Origin: Candidatus Micrarchaeota archaeon CG08_land_8_20_14_0_20_59_11
GTDB taxonomy: Archaea; Micrarchaeota; Micrarchaeia; Norongarragalinales; Norongarragalinaceae
Reading direction: 5' to 3'
Length of the DNA stretch: 6,309 nucleotides
Assembly (NCBI GenBank): GCA_002763345.1
Contig: PEXZ01000009.1
Span: 1-6,309 of the forward strand
The stretch's first letter is position 1; each line of letters begins with the position of its first letter. Positions 1 through 4,509 of the stretch are shown one piece after another. Position numbers and translations under genes: made by a program. A model generated the notes under the pieces. That model was given only the letters and a program-made list of their open reading frames with translations, was not told the DNA's origin and ran no database searches.

Positions 1-87
1 CTTGCCCGGCAATAAGTCGGCGATTTTCGGCAGAAGCTGCGTCTTGCCTCCGGCCCACTTGACGAACGTAGGTACAGAGTAGTTCAC
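1..87 (-). CDS. DNA adenine methyltransferase, Dam/D12 class (N-terminal 29 codons only)
   Basis: The minus strand from 87 down to the window edge encodes a protein that starts VNYSVPTFVKWAGGKTQLLP. The FVKWAGGK segment, followed by LLPKI and LLPG, is the N-terminal motif I (S-adenosylmethionine-binding region) of D12-class N6-adenine DNA methyltransferases such as Dam. These enzymes transfer a methyl group from SAM to adenine in a short target site. Only the first 29 residues are visible, so the catalytic (D/N)PPY motif lies outside the window and integrity cannot be judged. I chose GTG at 87 because a TTTATAAA element is centred about 25 bases upstream, which would make this a leaderless transcript starting at the GTG, and because few residues normally precede the FxKWAGGK motif. 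An in-frame GTG at 138 is the alternative. It lies upstream of the TATA box and is less likely. The gene lies 62 bases downstream of a Mrr-type nuclease on the same strand, suggesting a restriction-modification pair. Its composition resembles the GC-rich host genes more than the AT-rich mrr. Confidence 0.82.
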   Translation of the reverse strand, partial: MNYSVPTFVKWAGGKTQLLPKIADLLPGK

Positions 88-108
88 GGACAGAATACGC
101 TTTTCGCG

Positions 109-116
109 TTTATAAA
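109..116 (-). promoter_or_regulatory. TATA box for the Dam-type methyltransferase
   Basis: TTTATAAA, a self-complementary archaeal TATA element, lies in the gap between the mrr stop and the methyltransferase start. Its centre is about 25 bases before GTG 87, the normal archaeal distance to the transcription start. That predicts a leaderless mRNA. No Shine-Dalgarno sequence is seen just before GTG 87, which agrees. The assignment rests on position and sequence only. Confidence 0.6.
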
Positions 117-126
117 TTGGACTAGG

Positions 127-138
127 GTGGAATTCCAC
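127..138. promoter_or_regulatory. 12-base perfect palindrome upstream of the methyltransferase TATA box
   Basis: GTGGAATTCCAC is a perfect inverted repeat without a spacer, ending 10 bases upstream of the TATA element used by the methyltransferase. Its place at or just above the BRE (TFB-binding) region suits an operator for a dimeric repressor or activator. It could also be a chance palindrome. No protein that binds it can be named from this window. Confidence 0.35.
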
Positions 139-149
139 TGACTAAACAT

Positions 150-1064
150 CTACTCCTCTTCGAAGAAGTCTGAATCTATTCTCTTGATTTCGTAAGTTTT
201 TTCTGTTGAAACGGCAATGTTAAAATCAATCATTAAGTTTACAAGTTCGGGCCCGCCTATCAAAACTACCGATTTATGAATCTTAGCCAGTACATCATCG
301 GCGTTTATAGGAAATCTAGAAGTCGTAATAAAAACTCCCTTAGAAACGCCGCGCGACTCTAATGCGCCTAAAAAATCACGCAACATAGACGCAGAAATAG
401 GATTGCCCTCGTCAAATCTTTTTGCTTGAAATAATATTTTGTCTAAGCCAAGCCGGTCTTGGCTGATAAATCCATCAATCCCGCCGTCTCCGCTTCGCCC
501 AGTAACCTGTCCTTTTCCGTATCCCATATTCTCTAATAATTTGAGCACAACTTTTTCAAAGAAGGAAGGCGATCCTTTTCTTAAACGCTCTAAGAGTTCT
601 TGCCCCAAATTTGCTTGAATTGAATTAAAACCAGTTTCGATTAATTCGTCAGGAGTACGGCGTTCAGTTTTCCCTTCGTCTTCTTCCGGCGCTCCGCCTT
701 TGTCTAAAACTTGCTCTTTTTTTATTGCTCTAAACTCAATAAATTCAGGATATTGTTCTAAGAAGCCTATGTCTATCTTGTCTATTTTTTTAGTAAGGAT
801 GTCGTGCCCTCTTTGAGTTATTTTGGTATAGCCCCTTCTTGGAAATTATAACAACCCTGCTTTTAGCATATAGGTTTTTGCCCAACCAAATCTGTTATTA
901 AAAATCGGTTGCGTCCCGCTTGGCAAGAGTTGTCGTTTTTCTTCGTCAGTAAGTCCAAATTCTGAAGAGAGACGCACGATAAGGTCCGCATTGCTATGCT
1001 CCTGACCGTCTTTCAGGGCGTTCAATAACGGCAACATGATTGACTGGAAATCTGGAATTGCCAT
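150..1064 (-). pseudogene. mrr: Mrr-family restriction endonuclease, interrupted by one in-frame TAA
   Basis: The frame from ATG 1064 to the TAG at 150-152 spans 304 codons before the stop, about the length of E. coli Mrr. Residues 1-72 match the Mrr N-terminal winged-helix domain. After the stop the same frame continues F-P-R-R-G-Y-T-K-I-T-Q-R-G, exactly the expected family sequence, so no frame is lost. Residues about 165-303 form the Mrr catalytic domain (PD-(D/E)XK fold): FFEKVV...MGYG, then GGID (Asp197) and QAK (Gln213, Lys215), the D...QxK active site, then FITTS. All expected residues are present. The only defect is TAA at 846-848 (codon 73), one base from GAA, CAA or AAA. The only in-frame start codon between that stop and the catalytic domain is TTG at 608, so a separate C-terminal protein is possible but doubtful. 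Mrr proteins cut modified DNA (type IV), and some relatives act as type II nucleases with a paired methylase. The gene is AT-rich with AGA, ATA and TTA codons, unlike its neighbours, which suggests transfer. Confidence 0.85.
846..848 (-). other. In-frame ochre stop inside mrr
   Basis: Read on the minus strand, the codons run GGG-TTG-TTA-TAA-TTT-CCA-AGA-AGG-GGC. The start at 1064 and the catalytic half share one frame (1064 minus 608 is divisible by 3), and there is no other stop between 845 and 153. This is therefore a single nonsense substitution rather than a frameshift. A sequencing or assembly error would look the same. Confidence 0.85.
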
Positions 1065-1086
1065 GAACTTATGAGGCGACTCCTGA

Positions 1087-1094
1087 ATTTAAAT
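1087..1094 (-). promoter_or_regulatory. TATA box for mrr
   Basis: ATTTAAAT (within GATATTTAAATTC on the minus strand) is centred about 26 bases before ATG 1064. No Shine-Dalgarno sequence lies between them, so the transcript is probably leaderless. An in-frame TAA inside this element limits how far upstream the mrr start could lie, which supports ATG 1064. Confidence 0.6.
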
Positions 1095-1103
1095 ATCGGC
1101 GTT

Positions 1104-1115
1104 CTAGGCGCCTAG
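1104..1115. promoter_or_regulatory. 12-base perfect palindrome upstream of the mrr TATA box
   Basis: CTAGGCGCCTAG is a perfect inverted repeat with no spacer, ending 9 bases upstream of the mrr TATA box and 9 bases after the endonuclease stop codon. A related but imperfect word (TACGCGCCTAC) lies just beside it at about 1118-1128. It could be an operator for mrr. As an RNA it has no loop and no following T-run, so it is a poor terminator for the endonuclease gene. Confidence 0.35.
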
Positions 1116-1124
1116 TTTACGCGC

Positions 1125-2282
1125 CTACGGCTGGCTCCACTCAATCTCGTAGTATTCGTACCTGCTCTTCGGCAACTCGACGCGCTTCACCCTGTAGCAC
1201 GTGACGCTTGTTTCGCGGTCGCATATGCCGAGAAGAAGGTCGAGTCCGAGCTCCTTCGCCTTCTCAATTGCGCGCGCGAGCTCTTCGCCTCCGATTTCCT
1301 CCTCCTCCGAGAGCGCGAGCATCACGTACTTGGGCTTGTCCGCCTTCGGCGTCTCAGGCGCGCCGTGCTGGCGGTGGTAGAGGAGGAAGTCGAGCTCCGC
1401 CCTCGCTTCCTTCTTGACGCCGGGAATCGCGAGGATGAACGTTTTCTTCACGCCATGAGCGACTCGGATTGCGCGCGCCCACTCGCTGATAAGCAGCTTG
1501 GAATCGCGCGGGAATACCTGTATCACGTGCCTTGAGTGCACCCATTCGCCTGTTTCAAGGGAAGGCGACGCTCCGGGGAAGTAGAGGCGGAAATGCGTGC
1601 CGAACTTGAAACCGGTTTTCACGACGAATCCGCGCAGCCGGAGGTCCTCGTAAACATCGTAGAGGGCGGAAAAATCACGGCGGCGTTTCTTTGCTTCGGT
1701 TTCAAGGCGCTTCTGCGTTACGTTGGTTTTGTAGCCGCCATGCTTCATCAGGAAAAGCGTTTCGTAGGCGTCGAGCTTCAGGAGGCGCCCGTGCTTCTTG
1801 GACTTGTAGGTGCCGTACTGCCCGAGCCAGTGGGAGTTGTAGAGCGCCTGCCCCTCCCCGTCGTCGTCGATGATGCTCATCAAGTCGTCGCGGAAGAAGA
1901 GTCCGACGGAACGGACGCGGGGGCACTCGAAATCGGACGACGGATAGCGGACGACGGGCGAGCGTCCATAATTTCCCTCGGCTTCCGAGATTGGGCGGGC
2001 GATTAGGCCGCGGTCGCGCCAGTCACGGTAGCAGAAGTAGCGCGCGAGGAATTTCTTGGAGTCGAACTTTGCTGCGAGCGTGTTGAACGAAACGGGCTTT
2101 CCCTTGGAGGTGCATTCCGCGTTGCGCACGTCCATCAAATAGAGCGCTTCCTCGGGCTGAAGCTCGAGCTTGTCCTTTTTTCCCTCGTGAGCCGAACCGA
2201 AGAAGCTTGTGTTAAGCGACTGGGTTGACGCGCAATCACTGGCGATGATGAGCTTCCCCTCAAGTTCGAATTGCACTGCCAT
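1125..2282 (-). CDS. endA: tRNA-intron endonuclease, probable three-unit (epsilon2-type) form
   Basis: This 385-residue enzyme cuts introns from precursor tRNAs and rRNAs at bulge-helix-bulge motifs. Residues about 1-97 are an N-domain (FELEGKLIIASD...LELQPEEALYLMD...WRDRGLIARP). Residues about 124-288 form a full catalytic unit: a second N-domain (ALYNSHWLGQYGTY...LDAYETLFLMKHGG) and a C-domain with GFKFGTHFRLY, HSRHVIQV and RVAHGVKK. The triad is thus likely Tyr234, His249 and Lys280. Residues about 317-368 look like another C-domain without the triad (EELARAIEKAKELGLDLLLGICD). The first unit lacks its C-domain and the last lacks its N-domain. This differs from the alpha-prime-2 form, with two whole repeats, and matches alphaN-alpha-betaC of the ARMAN/Micrarchaeota epsilon2 enzyme, which is of similar length (about 395 residues from memory) and works as a dimer. 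A basic loop at 160-166 (KSKKHGR) lies where that enzyme carries its specific RNA-binding insertion, also from memory. ATG 2282 is supported by a TATA box 28 bases upstream. Endonuclease identity is firm; the subtype is inferred. Confidence 0.93.
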   Translation of the reverse strand: MAVQFELEGKLIIASDCASTQSLNTSFFGSAHEGKKDKLELQPEEALYLMDVRNAECTSKGKPVSFNTLAAKFDSKKFLARYFCYRDWRDRGLIARPISEAEGNYGRSPVVRYPSSDFECPRVRSVGLFFRDDLMSIIDDDGEGQALYNSHWLGQYGTYKSKKHGRLLKLDAYETLFLMKHGGYKTNVTQKRLETEAKKRRRDFSALYDVYEDLRLRGFVVKTGFKFGTHFRLYFPGASPSLETGEWVHSRHVIQVFPRDSKLLISEWARAIRVAHGVKKTFILAIPGVKKEARAELDFLLYHRQHGAPETPKADKPKYVMLALSEEEEIGGEELARAIEKAKELGLDLLLGICDRETSVTCYRVKRVELPKSRYEYYEIEWSQP

Positions 2283-2288
2283 AACACG

Positions 2289-2296
2289 TATTTAAA
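2289..2296 (+). promoter_or_regulatory. TATA box for the membrane-anchored wHTH gene
   Basis: TATTTAAA on the plus strand would direct transcription from about 2318, leaving a leader of roughly 20 bases that contains a purine-rich ribosome binding site before ATG 2340. The TTTTAAA at 2307-2313 could serve instead with a very short leader. The two TATA elements of this divergent pair are interleaved. Confidence 0.45.
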
Positions 2297-2306
2297 GTGA
2301 GGCGCG

Positions 2307-2313
2307 TTTTAAA
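2307..2313 (-). promoter_or_regulatory. TATA box for the tRNA endonuclease
   Basis: TTTTAAA (TTTAAAA on the minus strand) is centred about 28 bases before ATG 2282, and no ribosome binding site precedes that ATG, so a leaderless transcript is likely. The nearer TATTTAAA at 2289-2296 lies only about 11 bases from ATG 2282, too close to serve this start, and is better assigned to the divergent gene. Confidence 0.5.
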
Positions 2314-2323
2314 GCAATTAGTT

Positions 2324-2332
2324 GGAAGGGGG
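2324..2332 (+). promoter_or_regulatory. Ribosome binding site deciding ATG 2340
   Basis: GGAAGGGGG lies 7 bases before ATG 2340. It is a purine-rich, G-heavy match to the Shine-Dalgarno sequence. It favours ATG 2340 over the upstream in-frame TTG at 2322, which would put this element inside the coding region. Confidence 0.5.
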
Positions 2333-2339
2333 ATTTCGC

Positions 2340-2852
2340 ATGGTTGACGTTGTTCTCGACAGGGAGTCGTTCAGGGCGCTCTCCAGCAAGACGCGGGTTT
2401 CGATTCTGAAGAGGCTTGCCGAAAGGAGGAAAACCGCGAGCGAATTGGCGCGCGACGTGGGCATCACCGCCCAGGCAGCCAGCGAGCATCTGCGGAAGAT
2501 GGAGAAGGCGGGGCTTGTTGTTGCGGCGAAGCGGAGCAAGTGGGTTTATTTCGAGTTGAGCGAGAAGGGCAGGGCGGTGCTGGAGCCGGGAACGACGAAG
2601 CTTTTCGTCCTGCTCGCGATTTCGCTCGTCGCAGTTGGATGGAGCGCGATGCGGATAATGGCGCAGAGGGCGGTGGTTCCGACGGAGTTTCCCGCGCCGG
2701 TGCTGACTGATGCGGGCGAGAGGGCGCTGGCTGCAACCGCGGAGAATGCTGCGGCGCAGACGCCAGTCGCGGGATTCGAGGCGTTTCTGCTGGTGCTCGG
2801 CGCCATAGGCATCGGATTCGCGGTGTCGTCGCTGATGCGCAGGAAATCGTGA
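2340..2852 (+). CDS. ArsR-like winged-helix transcription regulator with two C-terminal membrane helices
   Basis: The 170-residue protein has a winged helix-turn-helix at about residues 8-80: RALSSKTRVSILKRLAE, then TASELARDVGITAQAASEHL (recognition helix around 43-54), MEKAGLV, and a wing with KWVYFELSEKGR. This is the ArsR/HTH_20 pattern. It is followed by two hydrophobic segments, about 87-105 (KLFVLLAISLVAVGWSAM) and 146-165 (ending before MRRKS). They are joined by a loop of about 40 Ala/Pro/Glu-rich residues predicted to be outside the cell. The DNA-binding domain and basic tail would be cytoplasmic, making this a membrane-tethered regulator. No Cys/His metal-binding cluster is visible, so metal sensing is not supported. 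It is divergent from endA and upstream of envelope-type genes on the same strand. Its ligand and targets are unknown. Cleavage by the downstream site-2 protease is possible but inferred. The C-terminal part may instead sense membrane state directly. Confidence 0.85.
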   Translation: MVDVVLDRESFRALSSKTRVSILKRLAERRKTASELARDVGITAQAASEHLRKMEKAGLVVAAKRSKWVYFELSEKGRAVLEPGTTKLFVLLAISLVAVGWSAMRIMAQRAVVPTEFPAPVLTDAGERALAATAENAAAQTPVAGFEAFLLVLGAIGIGFAVSSLMRRKS

Positions 2853-2894
2853 GGGAACTGTGGGAAGAAAGCAGGAATAATGGGGCGTGGGAGA

Positions 2895-2920
2895 GCGAAG
2901 CGTGGCGGACACGCTTTCGC
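2895..2920 (+). other. Stem-loop in the gap before the glycosyltransferase
   Basis: GCGAAGCGTG pairs with CACGCTTTCGC across a 5-base loop (GCGGA), with one bulged base. It lies between the regulator stop (2852) and the glycosyltransferase start (2969). No T-run follows it, so it does not look like a simple terminator. It could be an RNA stabiliser, a processing site or part of a leader. Confidence 0.4.
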
Positions 2921-2928
2921 AACTTCGA

Positions 2929-2947
2929 CGCGGGCATTACTCCCGCG
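2929..2947 (+). other. Second stem-loop before the glycosyltransferase
   Basis: CGCGGG and CCCGCG form a six-pair GC stem around a 7-base loop (CATTACT), beginning 9 bases after the first stem-loop and ending 21 bases before ATG 2969. A short GC stem is common by chance in GC-rich DNA. Its tandem position with the first makes it worth recording. Confidence 0.3.
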
Positions 2948-2968
2948 GAATGATGGGGGCACGGCGTT

Positions 2969-4087
2969 ATGCGAATACTCATGCTGAATCCGTTCTTCTT
3001 TCCCTACGCTGGCGGAACGGAGAAGCATCTTTTCGAGGTTTCGAAGCGGCTTGCTCGGAAGCACGACGTTACGGTGCTTACTGCAAGGCTGCCGGACACG
3101 GAGGCGCAGGAGGAAATAAACGGCGTGTGCGTCGTGCGCACCCCCGCGCGGATTCTGGAAAAACTGCCGAAACCGCTTCCGCCGCCGCTGCCGCTGATGC
3201 CAAGGCACAAGGAGGAACTGAAGCGGCTCATAACCGAAAACGACGTCGTGCACGGGCACAACCGTTTCGTTTACGGGCTGAGCGAGAGCGCGCTCGTCAA
3301 GAAGGCGGGGAAGAAAATGTGCTGGACCCTTCACAACGCGCGTCCCGAAGGCATCGACTTTTTGACTGACGTCGGCGGAGGGGCGTTCGACGACTGGGTG
3401 GGCGGAAAAATACTGATGCGCTGCGATGGCGTGCTTGCGGTGAGCAGGGAAACGATGGAGGCGACCCTGCCTGCGGATTATGCTGGCGCGCGCGGCATCG
3501 CGTACAACGGCGTGGACACGAAGGCGTTCAAGCCGATGAGCGGAAAGAAGGCGAGGCAGCGCTACGGATTGAGCGGGAAGGTGGTGATGACGAACTGCCG
3601 GCTGGTGGAGCAGAAGGGCGTGAAGTATTTGATTGACGCGATGCGGGCAGTGGACGCGCAACTGGTTGTTTTCGGAAGGGGTCCGCTGCTCGAAAAGCTG
3701 AAGGAGAGGGCGAAGGGAACGGGCACGGCATTTATCCACGAGTGGCTGGGCGAAACGGAGTTGGCGGGGTTGTATAACGCGGCGGACGTTTTCGTGCTGC
3801 CGTCGCTATGGGAACCGTTCGGAATGGTTCTCGCCGAGGCGATGGCGTGCGGGAAACCCGTTGTCGGGACGCGCGTCGGCGGGATTCCCGAGATAGTGAC
3901 TAAGGATTGCGGCTTCCTCGTCCCTCCCGCGGACCCGAAGGCGCTGGCGGAAAGGGTTTTATTGCTCCTCGAAGACAACGGTTTGCGAAAAAAATTCGGA
4001 AGCGCGGGAAGAAAGCGCGTTCTCCGCGAGTTCACGTGGGAGAAAACCGCGAACGCATACGAAAAAATATACGGTGAGATTGAATGA
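2969..4087 (+). CDS. Glycosyltransferase family 4 (GT-B fold)
   Basis: This 372-residue protein is a retaining glycosyltransferase of the GT4/GPGTF type. Such enzymes move a sugar from a nucleotide-sugar donor to a lipid, glycan or protein acceptor at the cytoplasmic face of the membrane. The N-terminal (acceptor) domain starts MRILMLNPFFFPYAGGTEKH, with the glycine loop at residues 14-17 and RLARKHDVTVLT. The C-terminal (donor) domain has NCRLVEQKGVKYLIDA (Arg211 and Lys216 as likely phosphate contacts), VVFGRGP, LGETELAGLYNAADVFVLPS, and EPFGMVLAEAMACGKPVV with the EX7E pair at Glu282 and Glu290, then GGIPE and GFLVPP. Length and motifs are normal for the family, with no membrane segment, so the protein is probably peripheral. 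ATG 2969 starts right at the conserved first strand, with a weak G-run (2955-2959) before it. Its stop overlaps the next start. Donor and acceptor cannot be told from sequence; a role in glycolipid or surface glycan synthesis is likely. Confidence 0.92.
   Translation: MRILMLNPFFFPYAGGTEKHLFEVSKRLARKHDVTVLTARLPDTEAQEEINGVCVVRTPARILEKLPKPLPPPLPLMPRHKEELKRLITENDVVHGHNRFVYGLSESALVKKAGKKMCWTLHNARPEGIDFLTDVGGGAFDDWVGGKILMRCDGVLAVSRETMEATLPADYAGARGIAYNGVDTKAFKPMSGKKARQRYGLSGKVVMTNCRLVEQKGVKYLIDAMRAVDAQLVVFGRGPLLEKLKERAKGTGTAFIHEWLGETELAGLYNAADVFVLPSLWEPFGMVLAEAMACGKPVVGTRVGGIPEIVTKDCGFLVPPADPKALAERVLLLLEDNGLRKKFGSAGRKRVLREFTWEKTANAYEKIYGEIE
4073..4077 (+). promoter_or_regulatory. Ribosome binding site for the dCMP deaminase inside the glycosyltransferase end
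   Basis: GGTGA, a core match to the archaeal Shine-Dalgarno sequence, lies 6 bases before ATG 4084 within the last codons of the glycosyltransferase. It supports this start and translational coupling through the ATGA overlap. Confidence 0.55.
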
Positions 4088-4509
4088 CTGAACGCCCCTC
4101 GTTCGACGAATATTTCATGAAGATTGCCGACGTGGTCGCCGAGCGCGCGACGTGTCCGCGCAAGAAGGTGGGCGCGGTAATAGCGCGCAACAAGCACATA
4201 ATTGCAACGGGATACAACGGCGCGCCGAGGGGATTGCCGCACTGCGACGAGGCGGGCTGCCAGATGTCGAACGGGCACTGCGTACGCACCACCCACGCAG
4301 AGCAGAACGCGGTGATACAGTGCGCGCTGCACGGCGTCTCGTCCGACGGCGCGACGCTCTACACTACCGCGGGCCCGTGCCTCACGTGCGCGAAGATAAT
4401 GGTGAACGCGGGCATCAAACGCGTCGTGTTCAAGGAGAGGTACGGCGAGCCCGAGGCGCTCGAGCTTTTCGAAAAGGCGGGCGTGGAAGTGGTCGAGGGA
4501 ATCAGATGA
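4084..4509 (+). CDS. Deoxycytidylate (dCMP) deaminase
   Basis: This 141-residue zinc enzyme of the cytidine deaminase fold is expected to turn dCMP into dUMP, the precursor for dTMP synthesis. The zinc site is clear: HAEQNA (His71, with Glu73 as the proton shuttle) and PCLTCAK (Cys99, Cys102). Upstream, CPRKKVGAVI, ATGYNGAPRGLPHCDE and GCQMSNGHC are characteristic of the dCMP deaminase/ComEB group and separate it from tRNA or guanine deaminases. The extra Cys/His residues (His53, Cys54, Cys59, Cys66) are usual in this group. The length is typical and the end RVVFKERYG...ALELFEKAGVEV fits the fold. The start overlaps the glycosyltransferase stop (ATGA at 4084-4087) and has its own GGTGA site. 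The stop overlaps the next start in the same way (4506-4509). It therefore lies in a coupled operon of otherwise envelope or membrane genes, with no obvious functional link. Allosteric control by dCTP/dTTP is known for some members but cannot be seen here. Confidence 0.93.
   Translation: MTERPSFDEYFMKIADVVAERATCPRKKVGAVIARNKHIIATGYNGAPRGLPHCDEAGCQMSNGHCVRTTHAEQNAVIQCALHGVSSDGATLYTTAGPCLTCAKIMVNAGIKRVVFKERYGEPEALELFEKAGVEVVEGIR

Noticed and set aside
846..848. Reassigned stop codon or two separate Mrr genes
   Set aside because: TAA has no known sense reading in archaea and TAA ends no other complete gene here that would test it. No ATG or GTG follows in frame before the catalytic domain, so a simple nonsense mutation is the better reading.
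1536..2006. Plus-strand frame of 156 codons opposite endA
   Set aside because: It lies wholly antisense to the conserved catalytic part of the tRNA endonuclease and has no domain of its own. The endonuclease motifs settle the coding strand.
2322..2339. TTG 2322 as start of the wHTH regulator
   Set aside because: It would add six residues encoded by the ribosome binding site itself. ATG 2340 has proper spacing from that site.
2887..3369. Plus-strand frame of 160 codons overlapping the glycosyltransferase start
   Set aside because: It shares most of its length with the glycosyltransferase in another frame and encodes Arg/Ala-rich sequence without domain features.
2546..3739. Long open frame on the minus strand (397 codons)
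   Set aside because: It is antisense to the wHTH regulator and glycosyltransferase. Its protein is rich in Arg, His, Pro and Ser with no domain, typical of a shadow frame in GC-rich coding DNA.
4152..4505. Upstream extension of the S2P frame through the deaminase gene
   Set aside because: The extension reads in another frame of the dCMP deaminase and gives Arg-rich nonsense. ATG 4506 with the ATGA overlap and purine site is the credible start.
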